Below, piece by piece: positions 29,973 through 38,695 of a stretch of 64,000 bases of DNA (position 1 is the first letter of the stretch; each line of letters begins with the position of its first letter). Position numbers and translations under genes: made by a program. The stretch is from Streptomyces sp. ACA25 (lineage in GTDB: Bacteria; Actinomycetota; Actinomycetes; Streptomycetales; Streptomycetaceae), in the NCBI RefSeq assembly GCF_028200735.1, contig NZ_JAQKPV010000001.1, forward strand, positions 124,001-188,000. The letters are read 5' to 3'. The notes below the pieces were generated by a model, which saw nothing but the letters and a program-made list of their open reading frames with translations, ran no database searches and was not told the origin of the DNA.

Positions 29973-31694
29973 TCAGCCGGGGATACCGGTCACGGTGGTC
30001 CCGGTCCTGGTGAGCGTGTACGTGACGGTCTCGCCGCTCCAGAAGTGGAAGGTGAGCGTCACCGGGTCGTTGTCCCTGATGTTCTGGAAGAAGGCGGACG
30101 GCAGGGTGATCTCGCCGGCGGCGTAGTCCGGTGCGAAGGCGGCGCCGAACTCCTTGTAGGACGTCCAGTCGTGCGGGCCGGCGTTGGTGCCGTCCGCGTA
30201 CACCGCCTCCATGGTGGCCAGTTGATCACCGCGGAAAGCGGTCGGGATCACCAGGGAGTCCGTCGTACCGGTGGCCCCCTCCAGGACGGGGGTCTCATGG
30301 GTCAGGACATGGATGTCCCACGGGACCCCCCGGGAGAACCGGGCGGACAGGACGGCGTTGACGCCGTACTCCTGCGAGGCGGTGAGACGGGCCAGGGTGG
30401 CGGCCGTGAGGGTGAGCCGGTCACCGCGGACGGTGTAGTCCCGGCCCCGGACGAGGCGCTCGGAACCGTTGACGAGCGAGGTCAGGCGGTTGCCGTTGAG
30501 GTTCAGGGTGAGCGTCGCGTCCGACGGGGTCCCGGACCTGCGGACGAAGATCTGATCGGAGGACGCGGTGCTGGAGGGCACCGTCCAGCTCGACTTGATC
30601 TGCCGGTACAGGCTCGGGTCGTTCCACCGGAGCGCGGTGCGGTTGAAGTGCTGGCCGTTGTCCCACAGCATCGTGGTGAGCTGCTTCTCACGCGCGTAGT
30701 TGCCGAGGTACTCGAAGAACTTCAGCTTCTCGCCCTGCTGGATGGTGTCGGTGTTCCGGTCGAATCCGAGCAGCCCGTACTCGCCGATGATCACGGGGAT
30801 GCCTTCGGCGACGAAGGTGTCGTGGACGCGGTCGAAGGTGTCGACAAGGTCCTGCTGGGTGGCCGCGTCGAAGCGGGTGTGCCCGGCGACGTTCACACTG
30901 AACGGCCAGTAGCCGTAGAAGTGGACCGTCGCCACGAGGTGCGGGTCGTCCAGCACGGAGAAGGTGTCGAGCAGTTCGTCCATCCGGGCCTGCTCGGGCG
31001 ACGCGTGCAGCGTGGACAGGACCAGCAGGCGGGTGGCGTTGTCACCGCCGGACCCGCGCACCAGGGTGTGGAACGTGCTGTTCAGCTCGTGCAGCAGTTC
31101 TGCGTCCTGCGCCTCGCCGGAGCTGCCCTCGAAGAACGGCTCGTTGATGCTCTCGAAGAGAAGCTCGGGAGGCGCGTCGCGGAAGGTCTCGGCGATCTGG
31201 GTCCAGGTCGCGGTGTAGCGGGCCAGCACGGTGTCGTACTGGGTCGGCAGGTGGTGGACCCACTGCCACGAGTCGTGGTGCACGTTGATCAGTACGTGGA
31301 AGCCCTCGTCCAGCGCCCAGCCCACGACCTCTTCGACGCGCTCCAGGTACGCCGGGTCGATCGTGTACGAGGGGGCGGGGCCCTGATGCCGGCTCCACGT
31401 CACCGGGATGCGGATGCTCTCGAAGCCCTGCGCCCGGATGCTCCTCAGCTGTTCCCGGGTGACCCTCGGATTGCCCCACGACGTCTCGTCCTCACCCGTC
31501 GCGTCGAGGGTGTTGCCCAGATTCCAGCCGGGCTGCATGGCGGCGACCACCTCCTCCGCGGCGGTCGTCCCCACCGGGTCCCCGGCGGCCGGCCCCGGGA
31601 CCGCGGCCCCGGCCGCGGGCGGCAGGACAGCCAGACCGAGGAACACCGCCAACGCGGTCAGGGCAGTCGAGAACGCTCTGAAACGGCTCTTCAC
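29973..31694 (-). CDS. Secreted GH5 endo-beta-glucanase with C-terminal X2/Ig-like modules
   Basis: Extracellular cellulase of 573 residues from the GTG at 31694 (GGAAGG 7 nt upstream). The signal peptide (about 1-29, cleavage after AGA) is followed by a GH5 barrel (about 40-375): GWNLGNTLDA, HVLINVHHD, ESINEPF (acid/base Glu), and VIIGEYGLLG (nucleophile Glu). Residues about 385-475 match a CBM_X2-type immunoglobulin-like module (SDATLTLNLNGN, LVRGRDYTV), and the last ~95 residues form another beta-rich module. A perfect CebR-type box lies 189 bp upstream. Confidence 0.93.
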   Translation of the reverse strand: MKSRFRAFSTALTALAVFLGLAVLPPAAGAAVPGPAAGDPVGTTAAEEVVAAMQPGWNLGNTLDATGEDETSWGNPRVTREQLRSIRAQGFESIRIPVTWSRHQGPAPSYTIDPAYLERVEEVVGWALDEGFHVLINVHHDSWQWVHHLPTQYDTVLARYTATWTQIAETFRDAPPELLFESINEPFFEGSSGEAQDAELLHELNSTFHTLVRGSGGDNATRLLVLSTLHASPEQARMDELLDTFSVLDDPHLVATVHFYGYWPFSVNVAGHTRFDAATQQDLVDTFDRVHDTFVAEGIPVIIGEYGLLGFDRNTDTIQQGEKLKFFEYLGNYAREKQLTTMLWDNGQHFNRTALRWNDPSLYRQIKSSWTVPSSTASSDQIFVRRSGTPSDATLTLNLNGNRLTSLVNGSERLVRGRDYTVRGDRLTLTAATLARLTASQEYGVNAVLSARFSRGVPWDIHVLTHETPVLEGATGTTDSLVIPTAFRGDQLATMEAVYADGTNAGPHDWTSYKEFGAAFAPDYAAGEITLPSAFFQNIRDNDPVTLTFHFWSGETVTYTLTRTGTTVTGIPG

Positions 31695-32071
31695 AGTCGT
31701 CCCTTCCCATCGCATCAGTTTCGAGGAGGAGCGGTGCGGTGGTTCCGGGCAGCTCGCCGGCCCGGCTCTCACCCGCCGGACCGCAGGTCGCCGCACCCCG
31801 GCGGAACGACTCGGACGGGCGCGCGGACGTCATGACCGGCGTCCGGCTGCTCGTGCCGCCGCAGCACTCCACTGGACTCGGATGGGAGCGCTCCCATCCA
31901 CCGCCACGGATGCTAGCTGTCGAACGCCGTTCGCATAAGAAGCCGCGCACGGCACTCGGGACCGCGGGGGCCAGGACCGGCCGGACACGGGCCCAGGCGG
32001 TCACTGGGCGGGCGGCCCCCGGGCGATCAGGAGCCACGGCCGATCCGGAACACCGGGACCGGCCGTCCGGC
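31695..32071. other. Promoter region of the GH5 gene
   Basis: 377 bp between the GH5 start and the NUDIX stop. It contains the CebR-type palindrome at 31881-31898; no gene was seen. Confidence 0.45.
31881..31898. promoter_or_regulatory. CebR-type operator upstream of the GH5 cellulase gene
   Basis: GATGGGAGCGCTCCCATC is an 18-bp perfect palindrome with the TGGGAGCGCTCCCA core bound by CebR, the LacI-family cello-oligosaccharide repressor of Streptomyces. It predicts repression released by cellobiose or cellotriose. Confidence 0.85.
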
Positions 32072-32533
32072 TCAGGGCTGCCGGGGAGCTGCCGACTCGG
32101 CCCCTTCGCCGCCTGCCGCGAAGGCGGCGCGGAGGATGCCCCGCGTCTCCTCCGTCAGCGGCCAGTCCCCGACCTGGTCCGCGTCGATCCACTCCGCTGC
32201 GTCGTGCTCGGTCAGCTCGACGTCGCTCCGGTCCGCCGTGGTCACGAAGTTGACCTGCCGGGTCCTCCGGCCGGACTTGGACCGGTAGTCGAAGGTACCG
32301 ATCATCCGGGGATCGGACTGGGTGCGCAGGCCCGTCTCCTCCCTGAGCTCCCGGGCGAGAGCCTGCTCGATGGTCTCCCCGGAATCCATCCTGCCGCTGG
32401 GAAGCTCCCAGATGCCGCCCAGGAAGTCGTCGGCTCTGCGACGGAGGACGAGCGCCTTACCGTGACGCATGACGACGGCCGCGGCCACGTAGCGGCCGAT
32501 TTCTGCGGCGTACCACTCAGAGCTGTTGCTCAT
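32072..32533 (-). CDS. NUDIX hydrolase
   Basis: A 153-residue nucleoside-diphosphate-linked hydrolase. The NUDIX box spans about 48-70: GRMDSGETIEQALARELREE, then TGL, with the expected REXXEE core. The start is the ATG at 32533, giving MSNSSEW. It lies 126 bp downstream of xylH on the same strand, but with no coupling. The substrate is not predictable. Confidence 0.92.
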   Translation of the reverse strand: MSNSSEWYAAEIGRYVAAAVVMRHGKALVLRRRADDFLGGIWELPSGRMDSGETIEQALARELREETGLRTQSDPRMIGTFDYRSKSGRRTRQVNFVTTADRSDVELTEHDAAEWIDADQVGDWPLTEETRGILRAAFAAGGEGAESAAPRQP

Positions 32534-32659
32534 CGGGGATCGGGGGCTCCGTCTCGTTCGAGGTGGGGCCGCACCCTCCGGAGCGCGGCCGGTCAGGGGG
32601 CGCTGATTGAGTCCTCCGCTGCACGATGCCACACCGGGCGCCTCGGGACCGGCGGTGGC

Positions 32660-33880
32660 TCAGGGGCTGCGGTGGCCGCGCAGGAGGGTGTCGGCGGTGA
32701 GGGCCAGGACGAGCACGAGACCGGTGACGATCCAGCGGGTCGCGGTGTCCAGGTTGAGGAGCGTGAGGCCGCTGGAGAGGGACGTGATGACGAGGACTCC
32801 GAGCAGCGCGGACCAGGCACTGCCCCGGCCGCCGTACAGGCTCGTCCCGCCGATCACCGCGGCGGCGATGGCGGTGAGGTACGTTTCCGCGCCCCCCGTT
32901 CCCTGGTTCGCGGCGGCCAGCCGCCCGGCCGCGAGGACCCCGCCGAGCGCGGCGAACGTCGAGCAGGCGACGAAGCAGGACACCGTGACGCGCCGGACGG
33001 ACACCCCCATCAGAAGCGCGGACCGCCGGTCGCCGCCCACCGCTCGCACGGACCGCCCCCAGCGGGTCCGGCGCAGCAGCACGTCCACCGCGACGACGAG
33101 CGACACGAAGAGAACCACCGAGTAGCCGATGCCGCGGGCCGTCCCGAGGTAGGCGACGGTGGCGCTGAGCAACGCGGCGAGCGCGGCGGTGCGCAGGATC
33201 AGCCGGGTCGTGCTCACCCGGGGCAGCTCGGCGCGCACCCGCCGGGACCGCTCGACCAGTTGGACGGCGGTCACCGCGGCGATCACCCCGGCCACCAGGA
33301 GCCAGGCCGCCAGTGGGGACAGGAAGCCCTGCTGGACGAAACGCACAAGCCCGGACTCGAAGGGCAGGTTGACCGATCCCCGCGGTCCGAGCACGTGCAG
33401 TTGCACGCCGGCGAAGACGAGCAGCCCGGCGAGGGTGAGCACGAAGCTCGGCAGTCCGAGCCGGGTGGCGAGGAATCCGTAGCCGAGGCCGACACACACG
33501 CCCACCGCGAGGGCGAGCAGGATGCCGGCCGCGACGGGCCAGTCCCGCAGGACGGTGGTGACCGCCACGACGGCCGCCGCGAGCCCGCTGACGGAGCCGA
33601 CCGAGAGGTCGATCTGCCCGACGAGCAGCACCAGGACGACTCCGAGCGCGATCACCCCGGTGGGAGCGCTCTGCAGCGTCAGGTTGACGAGGTTCTCGGC
33701 GGAGAGGAACGCCGGGTTCAGGATGCCGAAGACGGCCCAGATGAGGAGGAGGGCGCCGAACACCGGGAGCATGCCGAGCTCCCGGTCGGGGAGACGGCTC
33801 AGCAGGCGTCCCCAGGGCCCGTCGCTCTCGTGGGCGGCGGGGTGCGGGCGCAACGGGGGAGAGGCGGATGCGGGGATCAT
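32660..33880 (-). CDS. xylH: Xylose-type ABC transporter permease XylH
   Basis: Inner-membrane permease of 406 residues with about ten hydrophobic helices, of the BPD_transp_2 (ribose/xylose) class. Features are LTLQSAPTGVIALGVVLVLLVGQIDLSVGS near 65-95 (the GQIDLSVG signature) and GGTSLYGGRGS near 340. The start overlaps the xylG stop (ATGA). It forms a membrane channel, probably as a homodimer, with XylG and XylF. Confidence 0.92.
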   Translation of the reverse strand: MIPASASPPLRPHPAAHESDGPWGRLLSRLPDRELGMLPVFGALLLIWAVFGILNPAFLSAENLVNLTLQSAPTGVIALGVVLVLLVGQIDLSVGSVSGLAAAVVAVTTVLRDWPVAAGILLALAVGVCVGLGYGFLATRLGLPSFVLTLAGLLVFAGVQLHVLGPRGSVNLPFESGLVRFVQQGFLSPLAAWLLVAGVIAAVTAVQLVERSRRVRAELPRVSTTRLILRTAALAALLSATVAYLGTARGIGYSVVLFVSLVVAVDVLLRRTRWGRSVRAVGGDRRSALLMGVSVRRVTVSCFVACSTFAALGGVLAAGRLAAANQGTGGAETYLTAIAAAVIGGTSLYGGRGSAWSALLGVLVITSLSSGLTLLNLDTATRWIVTGLVLVLALTADTLLRGHRSP

Positions 33881-34659
33881 CGGTGCTTCCTGCCACTGGG
33901 CCGGCTCGCGCCGGTCATGGCGGCGAGGAGGTCCTCGTACCCGACGCCGGCGGCGTCGAGCTCACCGGCCACCCGTCCCAGGCGCAGCACGACGAACCGG
34001 TCAGCGACGGCCTGCAGGTCGGCTGCCTGGTGGCTGATCAGGACGACGGCGTGCCCGCGCTCGCGCAGCCGCTCGACGAGGTTGAGGACCTCGGCGGTCT
34101 GCCGGACGCCGAGCGCGGCGGTCGGCTCGTCGAGGACGACGATGCGGGGCGCGCCGAGCAGGGCCCGGGCCACCGCGATCAGCTGCCGCTGCCCGCCGGA
34201 CAGCTCCCGCACCGGCAGGCGGACGGACGGGACGTTGGTGGCCAGCTGTCCGAGCAGCTCCCAGGCCTCGCGTTCCATCGCGACCTCGTCGAGAAACCCG
34301 CCGCGGGTGCGTTCGTGCCCGAGGAAGAGGTTCTCGACGACGTCGAGGTTGTCGCAGAGGGCAAGGTCCTGGAAGACCGCGGCGATGCCGTGGCTGCGGG
34401 CTCCTGCGGGGGAGCCGAGAGTCGCGGGGCTGCCGTTGACCAGGAGCTGCCCGGCGTCGGGCCGGTGGACACCCGCGATCACTCCGGCGAGGGTCGATTT
34501 GCCTGCGCCGTTGTCCCCGACGACGGCGAGGACCTCGTGCGGGTGCACGTCGAGGTCGACAGCGGTCAGGGCCCGTACGCCGCCGAAGTTCTTCGACACC
34601 CCACGCAGCGAGAGCACGGGGCCGGAGTCCGGGGTGGCGGGGGTGGCCGGGGGGCTCAC
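33877..34659 (-). CDS. xylG: Xylose-type ABC transporter ATP-binding protein XylG
   Basis: A 260-residue single-domain ATPase; E. coli XylG is a ~510-residue tandem, so this is a half-length version typical of Streptomyces xylFGH. Walker A GDNGAGKST (near 43-51), signature ELSGGQRQL, Walker B VVLDEPTAALG, H-loop SHQAAD. The start is the GTG at 34659 after GAGGAG, overlapping the xylF stop (GTGA). Confidence 0.93.
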   Translation of the reverse strand: MSPPATPATPDSGPVLSLRGVSKNFGGVRALTAVDLDVHPHEVLAVVGDNGAGKSTLAGVIAGVHRPDAGQLLVNGSPATLGSPAGARSHGIAAVFQDLALCDNLDVVENLFLGHERTRGGFLDEVAMEREAWELLGQLATNVPSVRLPVRELSGGQRQLIAVARALLGAPRIVVLDEPTAALGVRQTAEVLNLVERLRERGHAVVLISHQAADLQAVADRFVVLRLGRVAGELDAAGVGYEDLLAAMTGASRPSGRKHR

Positions 34660-35822
34660 GGCGTCTCCTCGAGCAGGCCGGCCCGGACGCACGCCGTGGC
34701 ATAGGAACGGGTGCAGATGTCGTCGACCGTGTGCACCCCGCCGTCGACGATGATGCGCCGCACCTCCGTGGCCCCGACCGCCCGGGGGGCGAGGAGCAGG
34801 CTCGGCACACCGTCGATGACGGCGGCGGTGCGGGGTGTCTCGCCGCGCAGGACGCGCACGGCGAGCTCGGCGGCGGTGCGGGCCTGCTGGATGGTGGCCT
34901 TGTGGACGGTCATGTACTGATCGCCGGAGACGATGCGCTGCACCGCGGCGAGTTCGCCGTCCTGCCCGGTGACGGGGGGCACGGGGTCGATCCCGGCGGC
35001 CTTCATGGCGGCGATCGCGCCGCCCGCGATGCCGTCGTTGGCTGCGTAGACGCCGTCGACGCGGCCGGCGTGCTGGGTGAGCTGGCTCTCGACCCAGTCG
35101 GTGGCCTTGTCCGGACTCCAGTCGGGGGTGTCGTACTCGGCGAGCACCTCGATGTCCTCTCCTTCGAGCGCACGGTGGACCCCGGCGGCGAGCTCGGCGG
35201 AGTTGGAGTCGGTCGGGGAGCCGTGGACGAGGAGGATGCCGGGAGGGCGTCCGTCCGGGCGGGGGCCCTGCTCCCGCAGCGCGGCCGCCAGGGCCGTGCC
35301 CTGCAGGTAGCCGATGAGCTCGCTGTCGAACGAGACGTAGTAGTCGACGTCGGCGTCCGCGATGAACCGATCGTAGGCGATGACGGGGACGCCGTGACGT
35401 TCCGCCTCCCGGACGATGCTCTCGGCGGCCACCGCGTCCACGGCCCCGAGCACCAGGACGTCCGCGCCGCGGGCGAGCATCGACTCGGCCTGCTGCGCCT
35501 GCGTTGCCGCGTCCTGGGCGGCGTTGGCGTAGAACACCTGGCAGGTGGGGCAGCGGCGTTCGACGACGCCGAGGAACGTGGGCCGGTCCGTGGTCTCGTA
35601 CCTTGCTGTCTTCACCTCGGGCAGCAGCAGGGCGATGGCGCCCTCGGAGGGCCCCGGCGCGGGGGTGTTCGCGGTGCCGGGAGTGCCGGGGGCGCACGCC
35701 GTTCCGGCCAGCAGAAGCGCCGCGGTGCCGAGCACGGCCAGGCGGTGCCGGGCCCGGCTCCGGGCGTGCGTGCGGGGACGCCGCGGGTGGCGGGGCACGG
35801 ACGGGCCGTGGGTACCGGTCAT
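34656..35822 (-). CDS. xylF: Xylose-type ABC transporter substrate-binding protein XylF
   Basis: Sugar-binding protein of 388 residues. After an Arg/His-rich N-terminus, a hydrophobic segment ends in LLLAGTACAPG, a degenerate lipobox before Cys (about residue 43). The mature part is a periplasmic-binding-protein type 4 fold: ALLLPEVKTARYETTDRP, VLVLGAVDAVAAE, VYAANDGIAGG, and PVTGQDGELAAVQRI. It is surface-anchored and feeds sugar to XylH. The ATG overlaps the stop of the ROK gene (ATGA), so regulator and transporter are one transcript. Confidence 0.92.
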   Translation of the reverse strand: MTGTHGPSVPRHPRRPRTHARSRARHRLAVLGTAALLLAGTACAPGTPGTANTPAPGPSEGAIALLLPEVKTARYETTDRPTFLGVVERRCPTCQVFYANAAQDAATQAQQAESMLARGADVLVLGAVDAVAAESIVREAERHGVPVIAYDRFIADADVDYYVSFDSELIGYLQGTALAAALREQGPRPDGRPPGILLVHGSPTDSNSAELAAGVHRALEGEDIEVLAEYDTPDWSPDKATDWVESQLTQHAGRVDGVYAANDGIAGGAIAAMKAAGIDPVPPVTGQDGELAAVQRIVSGDQYMTVHKATIQQARTAAELAVRVLRGETPRTAAVIDGVPSLLLAPRAVGATEVRRIIVDGGVHTVDDICTRSYATACVRAGLLEETP

Positions 35823-37045
35823 ACGCTCACTCCCAGGGCGCCACTGAGGCGGGCCGTGTCGAGAGCGACCGCGAGCGCGCCGCGGACCTCGGCCGCGGCA
35901 CCGAGCGCGGCGGCGACGACCTCGACGGGGCCGGCGGTACTGGGCATGGTGCGCTGCCCGACGACGGTACGCATCGGTCCGAGGAGGACTTCGCCCGCCT
36001 CCGCGAGCCGGCCGCCCACCACGATGATCTCCGGGTCCACCAGGTTGCACAGGTTCGCGGCGGCGACACCGAGGTGCTGCCCGGTGTCGGACAGCACGCG
36101 TCGGCAGCCGGGATCGCCCTCCTCGGCGCGGGTGATGACGTCCCGCAGCGTGAGATGTCCGTGACTGGCCGCGAGCATGCCGAGGAGAGCCGGGGCCCCG
36201 ACGAAGGTCTCCAGGCACCCGCGGTTGCCGCACCGGCAGATCGGGCCGTTCTCGTCGATCGTCACATGCCCTATCTCGCCGGCGCCCCCCGCGCGGCCGT
36301 GCAGGAGCCGGCCGCCGAGGATCAGTCCGCCGCCCACCCCGTGGGAGACCCGCAGGTAGGCGACGGCATCGCGACCGGTGGCGGCGCCGAAGCGGGTCTC
36401 GGCCAGGGCACCGAGGTTGGCGTCGTTGTCGACGGTCACCGGGACGTTCAGCTCCTCGCCGAGCATCTCCGGTACCGCGATCCCGTCCCAGCCGCGCAGC
36501 ATGCCCACCGTGATGATGCGGCCGGTGCGGCGGTCGACCGGGGCGGGGATGCAGACCCCCACGGCGAGCAGCTCGTCGGTGCGGGCGTCGAGCGACTCGA
36601 CCATTTCCGTGATCAGCAGCGCGGCACGGCGCAGCCCGGCGTCGGCGCGGTGATCGGGAGCGAGGGGCATGCGCTGGTCGGCGAGCACCTGCATCGAGGC
36701 GTCGGCGAGGGCGACCCGCAAGGACCTCGTGCCGAAGTGCACCCCCGCCACCAGGCCGAGGTTGCGGGCGAGGGTGACCTGGAGGGCCCGGCGTCCGCTG
36801 CGGGTGGACGGGGAGGTGTGCAGCACGCCGGCGCCGGCGAGCTCCTTGACGATGTTGGAGACGGTCGCCGGGGACAGGCCGGTGACGCCGGCCAGCTCGA
36901 TCTGCGTGAGCGAGCCACGCCGCTGGACGGCGCTCACGATCCGGGCTCGGTTGGCCTCACGTAGTGAAGTCTGCGAACCCGGTGTCACCCGGTCAGCGCG
37001 CACAGCGGTCAGGATACCGCCTGCCGTGGCCCGCGCCAGGGACAC
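35819..37045 (-). CDS. rok7B7: ROK-family transcriptional regulator, Rok7B7-like
   Basis: A 408-residue regulator. The N-terminal winged helix (about 28-85: SLREANRARIVSAVQRRG, TQIELAGVTGLSPATVSNIV) is joined to a ROK sugar-kinase-like domain with DNDANLGAL, the zinc motif CRCGNRGCLE, and GEIGHVTI. The GTG at 37045 is taken as start; a GTG 19 codons later (VTPGSQTSL) is possible. Gene order, with a divergent binding protein and two permeases on one side and xylFGH on the other, matches the rok7B7 (SCO6008) locus of S. coelicolor as I recall it, where the regulator affects xylose transport, carbon repression and antibiotic production. Confidence 0.88.
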   Translation of the reverse strand: MSLARATAGGILTAVRADRVTPGSQTSLREANRARIVSAVQRRGSLTQIELAGVTGLSPATVSNIVKELAGAGVLHTSPSTRSGRRALQVTLARNLGLVAGVHFGTRSLRVALADASMQVLADQRMPLAPDHRADAGLRRAALLITEMVESLDARTDELLAVGVCIPAPVDRRTGRIITVGMLRGWDGIAVPEMLGEELNVPVTVDNDANLGALAETRFGAATGRDAVAYLRVSHGVGGGLILGGRLLHGRAGGAGEIGHVTIDENGPICRCGNRGCLETFVGAPALLGMLAASHGHLTLRDVITRAEEGDPGCRRVLSDTGQHLGVAAANLCNLVDPEIIVVGGRLAEAGEVLLGPMRTVVGQRTMPSTAGPVEVVAAALGAAAEVRGALAVALDTARLSGALGVSV

Positions 37046-37108
37046 AGTCCGAACTCAGGGCTGCGGGGAGGGGGCGCCGGAGCGGACTTGCATACACAGC
37101 CCGATGCT

Positions 37109-37130
37109 AAGAAACGGTTGAACGTCTCTT
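37109..37130. promoter_or_regulatory. Candidate ROK operator in the divergent promoter region
   Basis: AAGAAACG (37109-37116) and CGTCTCTT (37123-37130) form an inverted repeat with one mismatch around GTTGAA. It lies between the ROK start (37045) and the divergent binding-protein gene (37273). Confidence 0.45.
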
Positions 37131-37142
37131 TGGATTTACTTC

Positions 37143-37171
37143 TTGACTCCAGGGGGCTCCGGGCTTTTGAT
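37143..37171 (+). promoter_or_regulatory. Candidate promoter for the sugar-binding-protein operon
   Basis: TTGACT (37143-37148) and TTTGAT (37166-37171) are spaced by 17 bp, about 100 bp ahead of the start at 37273. Confidence 0.4.
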
Positions 37172-37272
37172 GGGCGCCGGACGACGAGGGCTCACCCCGG
37201 CGTCCCGGTCGGCAGCGCGGGACCCCCACGCGCGCCGATCCCCGGTACGGCAACGAAGGCGTAGGGATTCGA

Positions 37273-38568
37273 ATGCGTGTCAATCGCAGAACCAGCGCGA
37301 TGGTGGCGGGCGCAGCCATCGCCGGCCTGACACTCGCGGCGTGCGGCGGCGGCTCGGACGACGCCGGTGGCACCGGCTCCGGCGACGGCGGCGGTTCAGC
37401 CTCCGAGGTCGAGGTCTTCACCTGGTGGGCAGCCGGCTCCGAGAAAGCGGGCCTGGACGCCATGGTGGGTGTCTTCGGCGAGCAGCACCCCGACATCACG
37501 TTCGTCAACGGAGCCGTCGCCGGCGGTGCGGGCTCCGCCGCCAAGGACCTCCTGCAGTCCCGCCTCCAGGCCAGCGACCCGCCGGACACCTTCCAGGCGC
37601 ACGCCGGCCTGGAGCTGCTGGACTACATCAACGCCGCGCAGCTCGAGGACGTCTCACCGCTGTACGACGAGTTCGATCTACGGGACGCCTTCCCGGCCGA
37701 CCTCGTCGACCTGCTGACCCACGAGGGCAACATCTACTCGGTTCCCTCGAACATCCACCGGGCGAACGTCGTGTGGGCCAACCCGGACGTGCTCGAGGAC
37801 AACGGCCTCGACCCGGAAAAGAACTACACCTCGCTCGACGAGTGGTTCGCCGACATGGACACCCTGCAGGAAGCGGGCGTCACCCCACTGTCGGTCGCCA
37901 CCGCCTGGACCCAGGTGCACCTGCTGGAGACGGTCCTCCTCGCCGGCCTCGGCGCCGACGACTACACCGGGCTGTGGGACGGCTCGACCGACTGGGAAGG
38001 ACCCGAGGTCACCGCGGCTCTCGAGGACTTCGAGCAGGCCATGAGCTACACCAACAGCGACCGCGACGGACTGGACTGGCCCGAGGCCACCCAGCTCGTC
38101 ATCGACGGCCAGGCCGCCTTCAACGTGATGGGCGACTGGGCGGTCGCGGCCTTCGAGGAGCAGGACAAGGTCCTGGGCACCGACTTCACGGCCTTCCCGG
38201 TCCCCGGCACGGACGGCGTCTTCGACTTCCTCGCCGACTCCTTCACCCTGCCGGTGGGCGCCCCGAACGAGGACGGCGCCAAGGCGTGGCTGGAGACGGT
38301 CGGCTCGCTGGAGGGCCAGACCGCGTTCAACAAGGCGAAGGGCTCCATCCCGGCCCGCACCGACGCCGACCCGAACGAGTTCTCCGAGTACCAGCAGACG
38401 GCCATCGAGTCGTTCGGCCAGGACACCATCGTCTCCTCCCTGGCGCACGGCGCCGCGGCCCCGGTCGCGGTCCTCAACGCGGTCTCGGACGCCACCAGCA
38501 AGTTCACCTCCGGCGCATCCGACGTCGACACCTTCCAGTCCGAGCTCGCCGCCGCGACGGCCGGCTGA
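37273..38568 (+). CDS. ABC sugar transporter substrate-binding lipoprotein (family 1)
   Basis: Carbohydrate-binding lipoprotein of 431 residues. The signal peptide ends in LTLAACGGG (lipobox LAAC, Cys near 24) followed by a Gly/Ser/Asp linker. The mature domain is an SBP_bac_1 fold: VEVFTWWAAGSEKAGLDAMV, QASDPPDTFQAHAG, GNIYSVPSNIHRANVVWANP and FNVMGDWAVAAFEEQ. First gene of a three-gene importer with two permeases. It corresponds in position to SCO6005 of S. coelicolor. The sugar is not predictable; glucose-, mannose- or xylose-type oligosaccharides are possible. Confidence 0.92.
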   Translation: MRVNRRTSAMVAGAAIAGLTLAACGGGSDDAGGTGSGDGGGSASEVEVFTWWAAGSEKAGLDAMVGVFGEQHPDITFVNGAVAGGAGSAAKDLLQSRLQASDPPDTFQAHAGLELLDYINAAQLEDVSPLYDEFDLRDAFPADLVDLLTHEGNIYSVPSNIHRANVVWANPDVLEDNGLDPEKNYTSLDEWFADMDTLQEAGVTPLSVATAWTQVHLLETVLLAGLGADDYTGLWDGSTDWEGPEVTAALEDFEQAMSYTNSDRDGLDWPEATQLVIDGQAAFNVMGDWAVAAFEEQDKVLGTDFTAFPVPGTDGVFDFLADSFTLPVGAPNEDGAKAWLETVGSLEGQTAFNKAKGSIPARTDADPNEFSEYQQTAIESFGQDTIVSSLAHGAAAPVAVLNAVSDATSKFTSGASDVDTFQSELAAATAG

Positions 38569-38695
38569 CCCTTCCCGGGACACCGCCGTCCGCCCCGCAC
38601 GCGGTGCGCGGCCGGCGCCGGGTCCGGACCGCGCCGCGGTGCCACGCCGGCCCACCCGGGCCGGCCGCGCACCGCGGCGCTCCAGGGAGACATCG

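Noticed and set aside
33659..33672. Half-CebR-like sequence GTGGGAGCGCTCTG inside xylH
   Set aside because: Only one half fits, and it is inside a coding region; treated as chance.
31739..34753. 1,004-codon plus-strand frame across NUDIX, xylH and xylG
   Set aside because: It covers three well-supported minus-strand genes and consists of biased Arg/Gly/Pro/His sequence.
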